Below, piece by piece: positions 1-9,121 of a DNA stretch of 64,000 bases. A model generated the notes under the pieces. The model was not told the origin of the DNA and searched no databases. It worked only from the letters and a program-made list of their open reading frames with translations. How positions within the stretch are numbered: the first letter of the stretch is position 1; each line of letters opens with the position of its first letter. The DNA is from Synechococcus sp. PCC 7335 (GTDB lineage Bacteria > Cyanobacteriota > Cyanobacteriia > Phormidesmidales > Phormidesmidaceae), in NCBI RefSeq assembly GCF_000155595.1, contig NZ_DS989904.1:1813175-1877174 (forward strand). Direction: 5' to 3'. The position numbers were made by a program, and so were the translations under genes.

Positions 1-1
1 T

Positions 2-118
2 CAGATGTCTATCGCAGGAGGGATTGGACTAATTACCTTTGCCTTGCTGACGATTGTGCTCAAAATTCCTGAAGCCGATCTATTGGCGCAGCGCATTCGG
101 CAAAAGTTAGGCCGCTGA
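2..118 (+). CDS. C-terminal tail of a membrane protein, probably lipid II flippase MurJ (partial)
   Basis: The frame is open from the window edge to a TGA at 116-118. The visible 38 residues are a hydrophobic segment (GLITFALLTIVL) followed by a short charged tail with LLAQRIRQK. A last transmembrane helix followed by a basic amphipathic tail of this kind resembles the end of cyanobacterial MurJ/MviN, the peptidoglycan precursor flippase. The assignment rests on a weak likeness of a short tail; any polytopic membrane protein could end this way. The next gene lies on the opposite strand, converging on it. Confidence 0.35.
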   Translation, partial: QMSIAGGIGLITFALLTIVLKIPEADLLAQRIRQKLGR

Positions 119-267
119 TATTTCATTGGGTGAGTAGCTCGGCATGAAGAACAGACTTGGTGCGGCTGAGTGATATGGCTGAATCTCTATGGGTTAAGTC
201 TCTGTGACTCTAGTCTCTATGTTTCTAGGCTCTATGGCCGAAACGGCGATCGCGCCACTGCTATGCA

Positions 268-2079
268 TCACAGCTTTCCTAAAATCAGCTGCTGAATAAT
301 CTCTGTGACTTCAGTTGCCATCAGGGCATCGACAAATCTAGCTTCTTGATCGATATCGCCCGTTTGCTGAGCGGCAATCAGCGTCATCCCAATTGAATAG
401 TGCTGGTGGCTAGCGGTTGGATCGCAAGCTCCAACTCGAGGGAGATCGAATTCGGCTAGGGCGCAGTAGGTTAACTCAGTGCGATCGCGCTGATCGCTTC
501 GACCAAACCCACACTTTGAGATAATTACAGGCGATCGCACCACCTCAGTTAGCGATAGCGTTTCCAAAGCGACATCAATATATCGAGCCGTATCTACGCC
601 CATCGCCTGGATCAGGCTGCTCAAACTATGGCCCTGCACATTGGGGACAACTGCGCGCGGTGGCAGTCGCCAGTGCCAGCCCACTATCGTGATTAGTCGA
701 GTGAGATCATAGGTCGAGACCAAATTTTGTCCTCGATGAGCCTGACGTGGCGATTCGAGTACCTTTTGGCCGTTTGCAGACCACAGCTCTGGAAACTCGA
801 TAAAGGGTACCTCACCATAGCGACCCTGGAATGCTAGCTGCTGATTGCCCGTGAGCTGCTGTGTCCACTTCTCTAGTCTCTCTGGCGTGGTGAATCGCTT
901 AAACATGGCCGCTAGCGAGTTGGAAGTTGCCACCCGATTGTCATAAGATACAGTGCCATTTGCCAGCACATGAAACGGAAAGCCTGACCGGGAGCCAGCT
1001 GGATGTACGGAGCAGTCCCCAATCGGTACGTTAGGCGCGGCCTTATTGGCCTGCTCGATTACCTTGAGCAAAGGTAAAAACTTAGTGGCACTCCACATCT
1101 GTCGATTAACAAAGGCCTCTCGACCTAGCCAGCGAGATCTCAGCTCGCCTGATCGCATGGTTGATAGGCATACGCAAGCAGACAAGATATCGGGCGCCAG
1201 AAAATCTAGTCCCGTTGCATCTATTTCCGGGCGATCGCCCCGAATAGGATAAGTGGCGGTATTTTCTAGTGGTGAAGGTATTGCCGCTGATTGGCCTGTG
1301 ATTGCCTGCGGCTCTGTTTGCTGTAGGTATCCGACTGCTTGAGATAGACGATTGCGAAATGGCGAACTTTGGATGCCTCGATCTAAAAAAGCGAGTTTCT
1401 CGGCATTGAATTCCGCTTCCTGATGAATAAATTTTTCAAATAGTCCTTTTCTATCTCTTGTCAGTGCCGGTTTCAAAGGAGAAGTTTCAGTAAGTTCTGC
1501 GACGGAAATTGCCAGTGCCCAACATAGTATCGCCGCCACTTCTCCTCTAGTGATTGATTGGTTGGGCAAAAAGGCTCTAGGTGCTAGCTGAGATTCAAAT
1601 AGATTGGCTGCGATCGCCTGCCCAACAGCTTCTCGGCCATAGTCTGGAATTGCTGTGGCATCTGTAAACGTTCGCCTGATTAGTTGCTCGCGCTCGGCTG
1701 GCTCTGTCTTAGGAAGGCGAATTCTTGCAGTGGTTTGTTCAGCTGACAGGGCTGCCATCAACACTACGACTGCCTGCACTCTAGAAATGGCCTGCATAGG
1801 CAGAAATCGACCTGATCTATCCCCACTAAGCAGGCCGCGTTCTGAAGCCCAGGCGATTACCTCATTTGCCCAGTACTGCGGTGGTACGTCCGGAAACGGA
1901 CGAGCCGATTGCCTTGTCGGTAGCCCTGGGAAACTTTGACGCATCAAGGCTGCAAACTCAGCTCGACTGACTACAGCAAGCGGACGGAATGTAGTGTTGG
2001 CATACCCGCTGATCATCCCTCGCTTCGCTAGAGCTACGATGCAGCCTTTAGCCCAATGGTGAGTAGTGTCTGGAAACAT
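268..2079 (-). CDS. S-layer homology (SLH) protein with a serine beta-lactamase/PBP-like domain
   Basis: The 603-residue product starts with three SLH repeats at about residues 1-45, 62-105 and 138-185 (each with F-P/T-D ... Y/W ... G ... F.P ... R.E/Q pattern). SLH domains bind secondary cell-wall polymer or peptidoglycan. The C-terminal half (about 290-603) has an S-A-T-K motif at 330-333, fitting the SxxK nucleophile motif of penicillin-recognising serine hydrolases, followed by a possible S-T-Y-D motif. A wall-associated serine hydrolase, carboxypeptidase-like or a non-catalytic relative, is the best reading. There is no signal peptide before the first SLH repeat, and an in-frame stop lies 18 bases upstream of the ATG, so the N-terminus may be truncated. 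It is divergent from the copper ATPase. Confidence 0.7.
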   Translation of the reverse strand: MFPDTTHHWAKGCIVALAKRGMISGYANTTFRPLAVVSRAEFAALMRQSFPGLPTRQSARPFPDVPPQYWANEVIAWASERGLLSGDRSGRFLPMQAISRVQAVVVLMAALSAEQTTARIRLPKTEPAEREQLIRRTFTDATAIPDYGREAVGQAIAANLFESQLAPRAFLPNQSITRGEVAAILCWALAISVAELTETSPLKPALTRDRKGLFEKFIHQEAEFNAEKLAFLDRGIQSSPFRNRLSQAVGYLQQTEPQAITGQSAAIPSPLENTATYPIRGDRPEIDATGLDFLAPDILSACVCLSTMRSGELRSRWLGREAFVNRQMWSATKFLPLLKVIEQANKAAPNVPIGDCSVHPAGSRSGFPFHVLANGTVSYDNRVATSNSLAAMFKRFTTPERLEKWTQQLTGNQQLAFQGRYGEVPFIEFPELWSANGQKVLESPRQAHRGQNLVSTYDLTRLITIVGWHWRLPPRAVVPNVQGHSLSSLIQAMGVDTARYIDVALETLSLTEVVRSPVIISKCGFGRSDQRDRTELTYCALAEFDLPRVGACDPTASHQHYSIGMTLIAAQQTGDIDQEARFVDALMATEVTEIIQQLILGKL

Positions 2080-2381
2080 ACAATTGACTTCGCTTTAGCT
2101 TTGCAGGTCATTTCACAGACAACAAAACCACCTCGAGTGTGACTTTGCGCCTATCCGCTGTCTGTCCTAGACCGCTCTAGTGACCTCCTCCCATTGGGAA
2201 ACTCTAAGTCTATAGTCGCGGTCAAACACTTTTTGCTCAAGACGATTTCCAAGATGATTACTTACTAAATCTCAATATGAAATCAATAATTTATTCGCTG
2301 GGATCACTAACAAAGCCAGAAAAGTAACGTAGGCTCAAAAGAGAAATTCCTGACTGTATCTACCTTTAAGCCACTTTTTGT
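2080..2381. promoter_or_regulatory. Divergent intergenic region between the SLH protein and the copper ATPase
   Basis: This 302-base stretch separates two divergent genes, so both promoters must lie here. I see no coding frame and no clear copper-responsive operator. It is AT-rich in the middle (about 2255-2300). Assigned by position only. Confidence 0.4.
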
Positions 2382-4907
2382 ATGAGCTTGCCTGCTGCCC
2401 CACCTTCTCGACCCATCGAAAAAACGACCTCTAATCGGACGAATGCTCTCAGCAAGTCTGACTCGAATCTGCCAGTCTCGCCTAACCTTTCGACCGAATC
2501 TGCTGAGCCTCAGACGATTGTGCTAGATATCACAGGCATGATGTGTGCGGGTTGTGTCAGCACTGTAGAAAAAAAGCTAGCACAGTGTGACGGGGTGCTC
2601 ACTGCTACAGTCAACCTATTAACTGAAGTAGCCGCGCTAGAGTGCCTACCTCAAGCAGATGGCAGGGCAATTGCGCAGGCTTTAACCGATGCAGGCTATC
2701 CATCAACGCTACGCCAGGCCAATATCACGGGACTAAGTGCTGAGTCTGACTGGCTAGCTAAACAAGAGCAAGATCAGCAAAATCAAATAAGTCGGTTAGC
2801 GATCGCATCGATTCTGCTTGCCTTCTCTGTGCTTGGTCATCTACAACATTTTGATCTTCGCGGTCCATTCAGTACGCTACTCACCTTGCCTGTCATCACG
2901 ACCTTGTGGTTTCATGGCACGCTCGCTACGCTGACCTTGCTATTTCCGGCTAGAAAAATCCTAGTGGCTGGGTTTCAAGGCCTTAGGCGTGGCACGCCCA
3001 ATATGAATACGCTAGTTAGCCTAGGAGCGCTGAGTGCCTACCTAACGAGTCTAACAGCCTTGCTCTTTCCCCAATTGGGATGGGAGTGTTTCTTTGACGA
3101 GCCAGTGATGCTGCTGAGCTTCATCTTGTTGGGGCGAACCTTGGAGCAACGAGCCCGCTTTCAATCCGCTGGGTCTTTGCGATCGCTAATTGCGCTTCAG
3201 CCGCCGTTTGCCAGACTAGTCCCTCAACCTACGCTGCCTAAGCAGTCTATTAACACTGCTACTGCGAGCCTCAAAGTTCCGGTGAACCAGGTAAAAGTAG
3301 GCGAGTGGCTACAGGTTCTTCCCGGTGAAAAAGTCCCTGTCGATGGCATGATCGCGCTCGGTGAAACTTCTCTAGACGAGTCCATGCTGACGGGAGAATC
3401 TATGCTGGTTAGCAAGCAACCGCAGGATACTGTCTTTGCCGGTACGCTCAATCAATCGGGTGCCATTACGCTTCAGGTCACCCGCACTGGCGCAGAGACT
3501 ACCCTGGGCCAAATGATTCAACTGGTCGAGACGGCTCAAACTCGCAAAGCGCCCATCCAAGGATTAGCCGACATCATCTCTGGCTACTTTACCTATGGTG
3601 TCTTGGTTTGTTCTGGGCTGACCTTTTGCTTTTGGTACTTTGTCGGTATGCCGCTGTGGCCAGAAGTTGCTCAGCTAGCGATGGGACATGCTCATATGCA
3701 TACAGCGCACATGCCTGCCGTGGGTGATTCTTTGCAACTGCTAGTAAGTTTGAAGCTGGCAATCGCGGTCGTTGTTGTCGCCTGTCCCTGTGCTTTGGGT
3801 TTAGCTACACCCACTGCTATCTTAGTCGGCTCTGGAATAGGCGCCGAAAAAGGGCTACTTATCCGTGGCGGCGATATCTTAGAAGCTACCCAAAAAATTG
3901 ACACGCTTGTCTTCGACAAGACAGGTACGCTAACGACAGGTTCACCCCAGGTAGTTGATTGTATTTCCTTTTTGGATGAGCTATCTGAAGATCAGCTGCT
4001 ACAGTTAGCAGCAACCGTCGAAAGTGGAACTTGCCACCCGCTTGCCGTTGCTATTCAAAGCGCCGCGGCGCAAAAGCAATTACCAACCTTAAACGCTAGC
4101 AACTTTCAAACGAGAGCCGGGTCGGGAATTAGTGCTGTCATTGAATCTACTGATTGCTCGAATTCATCCTCTGACCAAAGATCTCATCAAACAATTGCGT
4201 TGGGGAACAAGGATTGGCTAGCAGAAAATGGCTGCTCTATCGATGCGTCTGTAGACGAGATGGCTAGAGATATTGCCAAAGCTGGTAAAACCGTTGTCTT
4301 CCTTACAAAAGAACATCAGCTGATTGGTTTAATCAGCGTTGCAGATCAGCTGCGATCCGAAACGACCAACGTGTTGTCTGAGCTGAAATCTATGGGCATC
4401 TCGATACAGATTTTGAGTGGCGATAGCTCAGCTGCCGTTCGAGCGATCGCACAGCAGCTCGGTCTTGATTTAGCCCACGTACAAGCCGAGGTGAAGCCAG
4501 CAGAAAAGTTGAGTGCGATTACTGCTCTTCAAGCTGCTGGACACCAGGTCGGACTGATTGGTGATGGAATTAATGATGCGCCTGCTCTTGCCAAAGCAAA
4601 CGTGGGTATCGCTCTGAACTCTGGTAGTGAGGTGGCGATCGCCACCGCTGATATTATTTTGATCAACAATAACCTCACTGATGTGCTCACCGCGATCAAA
4701 CTTAGTCAGGCTACCCTGAACAAGATTCGTCAAAACCTAGCTTGGGCCTTTTCCTACAACCTTATCTGCATTCCATTGGCGGCGGGAGCCCTGCTGCCAG
4801 CGTTTGGCATATTTCTCAATCCAGGCTTTGCAGGTGGACTGATGGCCGTGAGTTCTGTCGCCGTTGTGCTGAACTCTTTGAGTCTAAAGCTAGGTCGCGC
4901 CTACTAA
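2382..4907 (+). CDS. Copper-translocating P1B-type ATPase
   Basis: This 841-residue heavy-metal P-type ATPase pumps Cu(I), in cyanobacteria either for plastocyanin and cytochrome oxidase supply (CtaA across the plasma membrane, PacS across the thylakoid) or for efflux. It has one N-terminal HMA domain with the metal motif G-M-M-C-A-G-C at residues 52-58. The CPC metal motif of the membrane path is at 468-470, the phosphorylated aspartate is D512 in DKTGTLTTG, and the hinge GDGINDAP starts at 727. About eight membrane helices are visible. A His/Met-rich loop (HAHMHTAHM) near residue 435, just before the CPC helix, is a possible extra Cu site. CtaA and PacS cannot be told apart from the sequence alone, so I give no symbol. 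Confidence 0.93.
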   Translation: MSLPAAPPSRPIEKTTSNRTNALSKSDSNLPVSPNLSTESAEPQTIVLDITGMMCAGCVSTVEKKLAQCDGVLTATVNLLTEVAALECLPQADGRAIAQALTDAGYPSTLRQANITGLSAESDWLAKQEQDQQNQISRLAIASILLAFSVLGHLQHFDLRGPFSTLLTLPVITTLWFHGTLATLTLLFPARKILVAGFQGLRRGTPNMNTLVSLGALSAYLTSLTALLFPQLGWECFFDEPVMLLSFILLGRTLEQRARFQSAGSLRSLIALQPPFARLVPQPTLPKQSINTATASLKVPVNQVKVGEWLQVLPGEKVPVDGMIALGETSLDESMLTGESMLVSKQPQDTVFAGTLNQSGAITLQVTRTGAETTLGQMIQLVETAQTRKAPIQGLADIISGYFTYGVLVCSGLTFCFWYFVGMPLWPEVAQLAMGHAHMHTAHMPAVGDSLQLLVSLKLAIAVVVVACPCALGLATPTAILVGSGIGAEKGLLIRGGDILEATQKIDTLVFDKTGTLTTGSPQVVDCISFLDELSEDQLLQLAATVESGTCHPLAVAIQSAAAQKQLPTLNASNFQTRAGSGISAVIESTDCSNSSSDQRSHQTIALGNKDWLAENGCSIDASVDEMARDIAKAGKTVVFLTKEHQLIGLISVADQLRSETTNVLSELKSMGISIQILSGDSSAAVRAIAQQLGLDLAHVQAEVKPAEKLSAITALQAAGHQVGLIGDGINDAPALAKANVGIALNSGSEVAIATADIILINNNLTDVLTAIKLSQATLNKIRQNLAWAFSYNLICIPLAAGALLPAFGIFLNPGFAGGLMAVSSVAVVLNSLSLKLGRAY

Positions 4908-5071
4908 AGGACTACTAAAGACAGTATCTAGAGGAAAAAGATGCCTTAACGGCTCAGCTCATTCGTTAAATGCGAAAAATGAGTCCGGCTATCGTAGCTA
5001 TTGTCAACTGGTTGGGTACAGTTCTCTGGCTGAAATTCTTACAAAACAACAAGCAAAGCAGAAAATTGCTT

Positions 5072-5818
5072 CTAGCGCTGTATCTTCCAATCACCAGTTC
5101 CATGAGGAATGCAAATCAAGTTCTCATCATAGCTTTGGATCATGCCTGCCTGTCGCAGCTTGCCCATCAACCGAGTGACTGTTACTCGAGTCGAACCAAT
5201 GGCGCTGCCAATTTGAGCATGAGTTAAAGGGAACGGCAGATAATAGCCCTGTTCACAATGTTCACCATGCTCATCAATAAGTAGCGTCAAAAACCCTAAT
5301 AGCCGATCGATTGTTCTGCGCTGACCTAGCGTGCTCAGCCACAGCATTTTACGTTGATGCTGACGCCGAAAAGCGTCTAATACTTCTTTTTGAAAATGAG
5401 GCCATGTCTCTAAATCATTCCAATAGAGCCAAATCACCGTGGTCTGATCCACATGTGCAAAACTTTGTAGGGAAAAAGGTGGTTGTGCAACGACCTCGAA
5501 AGGTTGCCCTGCACCTACAAATCCTAAGAATGCTTCTTCCGACGCGACTAAAGGCATTCTAGTGTTGCTAGTGCTGCGCTTTGCCGTAGCACTAGTCTGA
5601 GCGTTTCCCAATAAACGAACTGACCCTTTTTGCACTAGATAGAGTAGTCCAGGACGAGCCGGAATCTTCTCGTCTTTGTTGAATGTTCGGCAGCGGTAGT
5701 GTTCAGCCGCCCAATCAGAAATACGCTGCCAAGCCAAAAACGGGCGAGTACTATCCGACTGTGGGAAGGACATAGTAGGCGAAGATAGGTTGGGGTTAAG
5801 CGAAGTAGATAGTGTCAT
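5072..5818 (-). CDS. Crp/Fnr-family transcriptional regulator (NtcA-like)
   Basis: The 248-residue protein has a cyclic-nucleotide-binding-like beta roll at about residues 40-135, a dimerisation helix at about 140-165, and a winged helix-turn-helix at about 197-230 (LTHAQIGSAIGSTRVTVTR...L). The HTH has the A-Q-I/G-S-T-R-x-T-V-T-R pattern of the NtcA/Crp family. The beta roll lacks the phosphate-cassette RTA/S signature of cAMP binders, so the ligand is unknown. The stretch with NAQTSATAKRSTSNT at about 75-90 looks like a low-complexity insertion. A second ATG 15 codons in (MSFPQ) is an alternative start. It converges with the copper ATPase, so any regulatory link is only a guess. Confidence 0.8.
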   Translation of the reverse strand: MTLSTSLNPNLSSPTMSFPQSDSTRPFLAWQRISDWAAEHYRCRTFNKDEKIPARPGLLYLVQKGSVRLLGNAQTSATAKRSTSNTRMPLVASEEAFLGFVGAGQPFEVVAQPPFSLQSFAHVDQTTVIWLYWNDLETWPHFQKEVLDAFRRQHQRKMLWLSTLGQRRTIDRLLGFLTLLIDEHGEHCEQGYYLPFPLTHAQIGSAIGSTRVTVTRLMGKLRQAGMIQSYDENLICIPHGTGDWKIQR

Positions 5819-6944
5819 CTATAGATAAGGGAGAACGTCATAGAGTGAGTAGATATTGGGCGAAGGAGAGTGACTTTATAGGTTTTCTCTGTGATTACAC
5901 GGAGAAGACAAAGCTTACTTTTACAAAGTTGACGTCTGACTAAGTAGAACCGCTGATGAGTGCCATTGATAAATGCTCGATCAGAAGTATTCGTACAGTT
6001 GAAGCTGCAAAGCGGACTTCTAAGTCAGCACAACACTACGTAAGCGCTGATGATGTTAGTAGATTAATATAAATTGTTGGATTATGTATGCGTAAATTCC
6101 GTTCTTTATTACTATTTCAGCATTCGTCGGAAGCCATCAAGAATCGGTATTAGAAACCAATGAGAAAAGCTACAGTAAATACCCCTAAAAATCTGAACTA
6201 GTTCTCTGAGGTAGCTATTTATTCTCTTCGAAATTGATTTTTCCACCTTCCTCAAAAGCGAACCCACGATGGTGACAAAGCGTCGCATGGCAACTTCGCA
6301 GGTATTGGGGGGAAAGCATTGTCCGCGGTGAGCCGTGTCTCCATACAGCTTACTCAAATTCAATCCTATACAACCTGCACTATCTAACTAACTATATAAG
6401 CGCTACCGATGACCAATAAAGCTATCAGTAATATGGCGAGTTTGCTAGTTGAATGGATAAAGTGAACAGGGCATGAAAGCTTACAGAATAGATTTGCTTT
6501 AATTGTTGGAATTCTTAGACGAATAACTGGGCTATTTCACAGTGCCAATCAGACGATAAGAAGATATCTTTGTTTCCCAACACAAAAATGACGAGCCACG
6601 TTCAAGACGATAGAAACTTCGACTTTCTTCTCTATGAAAATTGGGATATAAAACTTCGGATCTATCTCGAACTCAACACTTTTAGGAACCTACAGTATCT
6701 GTAACTTTTGAAACAGCTTGAACGAGTAAGGAACACCTCAATTCTTTTTTGGTGAAGTTATGAACCAGAGGATAAAGAAAAATTCTCTAGCAAGAGATGG
6801 TTAGCGCTACCGCTACGAGCGCAGTCTTACCTCTGTTTCCATTTATCAGCGCTTGATAAATTCCATACGACTGAGTGAAGATCTCTTAACCTTCGTTCCC
6901 TACGTATATAGCTGTGCCACTTTAACTAATGGACTCCAAAGATG

Positions 6945-7040
6945 ACAAAAGAGAGATCTTCTCTTATAGTGATATTGTGTGAGGAGCGAACCAGTTAAGG
7001 ACACCGAGACGAAACACGGCCAGTCGTCGGTGTCCTTTCT
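6945..7040 (-). ncRNA. yfr1: Probable Yfr1 small RNA
   Basis: Read on the minus strand, the order is: a 5' hairpin (arms 7037-7024 and 7012-6997, 14 bp with a two-base bulge), a single-stranded stretch with CTCCTCACAC at 6986-6977, then a short 3' hairpin (arms 6965-6960 and 6954-6949) running into TTTT. Yfr1 is the cyanobacterial sRNA that keeps an unpaired (A)CUCCUCACAC core between two stem-loops, the second being its terminator; it pairs with mRNAs such as those of outer-membrane porins. The core is preceded here by G rather than A, and the 5' hairpin is longer than I would expect. The plus strand also has a T-rich stretch after the larger hairpin, so a bidirectional terminator is the alternative. 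Confidence 0.6.
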
Positions 7041-7169
7041 GATTTTGATTTCTGCCCCGCTTATAGGTTTAGTTCGTCGACTAGCGCGACTTGCCTCGAT
7101 TAGCAGGTCTCAGTGTTCATAGGAAAGTGCTAAGTAGGTGAACGGATGTCGTCTTTAGCAACTAGTCCT

Positions 7170-7220
7170 CCAACCAGTGTAGAGTGCCAACCAGTGTAGA
7201 GTGCCAACCAGTGTAGAGTG
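7170..7220. repeat. Three perfect tandem copies of a 17-bp unit
   Basis: The unit ccaaccagtgtagagtg occurs at 7170-7186, 7187-7203 and 7204-7220 without mismatch, then breaks off. It lies in non-coding DNA. Perfect copies suggest recent slippage expansion. Confidence 0.9.
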
Positions 7221-7773
7221 CCAAGCGAAGAATGCTAAACTCGTCAGACATTTAACTAAGTAGTTAGCATTGAATAGATAGCAACTAAGGACACTACAAA
7301 GCGGAGTTAGATCACTTGAAGATTTCGACTTCAACTGCTGGTAAAGTGCCCTTCAAAATTTCCGAAAAAGTGGCGAGACAAGCACAAGCCTCTAGTCGTA
7401 CATCAGGACATTACAAACCATAGCGCAATTACCAATCACTACCATCGGAGCGCTATGAGCACACCTAAATACCAGTATCGTCTTTAGACTGAGACTGCAC
7501 CCTAGGAACAATCAAACCTTGGGGATAGTCGAAGAGCTAATCAATTAGCGAACAATAGAAAAGACGATTGTTTTGGTGCCATGACTACTCCTGTATATCG
7601 TCTGCTTGTGTGCCTATTGCAACCAATGCAGTAGTAGTCGTGTTTTACAGACCCTCTCTCATATCTGCTACATGGAGAGTATACTTTGAGCTAGGAGTAC
7701 GGAGTTAGCATCGAGGTCGAGCAAACACTTTTGAGCAAACACTTCAGCTTGATGACGCGTAAGGTTCCTCAAG

Positions 7774-7850
7774 TGATTCCTTGGTAGCTGGGATTGAACC
7801 CGAGACCTGGCGATCGACGAGGTGGCTAATAGTTTAAAGGCGAATATAGG
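7774..7850 (-). pseudogene. Possible decayed tRNA 3' portion
   Basis: The minus strand of 7783-7800 carries GGTTCAATCC, the classic T-arm sequence, followed by a potential acceptor strand. The T stem pairs at only three of five positions, and no matching 5' half or anticodon arm can be built upstream. It may be a tRNA remnant, for instance an old integration site, or a chance match. Confidence 0.25.
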
Positions 7851-7933
7851 AGAAGCTGGAGATTACTCAGGGGCAAGTGATCGTTGCAGATAGTCCGTGT
7901 CATCCTGAAGCGCAGCTTTGCACAGACAAAATC

Positions 7934-8548
7934 CTAACTACATTCCGAACCCATCGGTCCTAAATACCGAATCAAGTAAGGAGAAAACACCTCGTATATC
8001 AGTGTTAGCGGTTGCCCATGGTGCCAAAACAAATAATGCCGTCCCCAAAACGGGCCCTTTTGCTCAAATGCCTTCTCTAGAGCGGTAGAATAACCAAACT
8101 CAATTCCTTGAATATCTCTATAGAGTTCCGTGCGTAGTTTAGCTAGGCTAGCCCAAATCGGTAAAGCGCGATTTTCTAGGTATTCGTCTACATGACTAGC
8201 TTCCCACCAAGAGGTAGCATAAGCTAGTCGCTGACCAGAAGCTGTCCGCAGCCAGACCTGACGGCGCAAATGTGGGCCTGGCACTTGTGCAATGGGCAAA
8301 GGTGCATAGTCCCCACCTGCGGCTACAGGCGACATATCGATGACATCGACCTCTGTTGGTTCACGGGTTAGTAGCTGCAGATGGCGCGTTGGCGAACCAT
8401 CTCCTAGCATCAATATCTGCCATGCCGGGGAAAGCTGATCGTGAGGCAGCCCTCGTTTCACAACAGATTGATTGCCTTGCCATAGAGGTTTCAAAGCATA
8501 CCAGGTAGCTGGTTGAGTCGAAGAAAGAGCGGAAGACGCTGAAGCCAA
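7934..8548 (-). CDS. Chorismate lyase, Ycf21-like (DUF98)
   Basis: The 204-residue product fits the cyanobacterial chorismate lyase family (plastid Ycf21). It makes 4-hydroxybenzoate from chorismate for plastoquinone synthesis. The whole length is family-like: an N-terminal segment WQILMLGDGSPTRHLQLLT, a central RQVWLRTASGQRLAYATSWW, and a C-terminal block PIWASLAKLRTELYRDI and GPFWGRHYLFWHHGQPLT ending IYEVFSP. The arginine after RQ and the late glutamate are the expected substrate-contacting types. It is a single minus-strand gene. Upstream, at 8585-8617, a 15-base sequence is repeated twice with an 18-base period. Confidence 0.8.
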   Translation of the reverse strand: MASASSALSSTQPATWYALKPLWQGNQSVVKRGLPHDQLSPAWQILMLGDGSPTRHLQLLTREPTEVDVIDMSPVAAGGDYAPLPIAQVPGPHLRRQVWLRTASGQRLAYATSWWEASHVDEYLENRALPIWASLAKLRTELYRDIQGIEFGYSTALEKAFEQKGPFWGRHYLFWHHGQPLTLIYEVFSPYLIRYLGPMGSECS

Positions 8549-8584
8549 TGTGTTTACAAAAGTTTATATCCTTGCTCTTATCAT

Positions 8585-8617
8585 AGCGAACAAGTCATAA
8601 CCAGCGAACAAGTCATA
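8585..8617. repeat. Direct repeat pair upstream of chorismate lyase
   Basis: AGCGAACAAGTCATA occurs at 8585-8599 and 8603-8617, an 18-base period, 37 bases upstream of the chorismate lyase start. It could be an operator pair or a slippage duplication. The rest of the gap 8549-8855 shows nothing else. Confidence 0.5.
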
Positions 8618-8855
8618 CCTAGCAAGTTGCAAACAATAGAAAGCGACAAAAGCGGGACTATAGAGATAAGGTTACGCAATTATCTACCAAAGTTGTAGAG
8701 TCGAACCTTCTAGATCAAACTCTTTAGCCTGTGTGTTTTGCTATGACTTGCAACCAAAATGAATTCGGAGGGATTCTATTTTCACTAAAATCTGACAGCC
8801 AAAGTACAGAAATCCTATTACAGGAGCCCTGTGGCCACAACCTGTCTTGAGCCTA

Positions 8856-8937
8856 TGCGGATGGCGAGACTCGAACTCGCAAGGCATGAGCCACACGCCC
8901 CTCAAGCGTGCGTGTCTACCAATTCCACCACATCCGC
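8856..8937 (-). tRNA. tRNA-Leu (anticodon GAG)
   Basis: On the minus strand the acceptor strands GCGGATG and CATCCGC pair perfectly, with discriminator A. The anticodon stem CACGC/GCGTG encloses the loop TTGAGGG, giving anticodon GAG. A long variable arm (class II) and a T arm with GAGTTCGAGTCTC follow. The 82-base length fits tRNA-Leu. No CCA is encoded. Confidence 0.93.
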
Positions 8938-9121
8938 AAATGATGGCAACATCGACTTATAACAATACGGCATAATGGACACCTTTCGACAGTTTCTACG
9001 GATACGTTTGCTTTATGTAGTTACGGCGAGGACTAAAGCCTTCCACCAAAGTAAAGAGGGGTAGAAGGATGCGTGATACGATCAGCTTCTTGATGACTTA
9101 GCAGCAAATGCTGACCGCTAG

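Larger units (their letters stand above)
5819..7933. other. Gene-poor 2.1 kb stretch
   Basis: No open frame here looks like a protein gene. A minus-strand 83-codon frame at 6112-6363 has no recognisable motif. Visible content is a Yfr1-like RNA at 6945-7040, three copies of a 17-base repeat at 7170-7220, and a possible decayed tRNA 3' part near 7774-7810. The rest shows nothing I can name. Confidence 0.6.

Noticed and set aside
6112-6363. 83-codon minus-strand frame in the gene desert
   Set aside because: No domain, no Shine-Dalgarno and no composition bias that supports coding. Not excluded, only unsupported.
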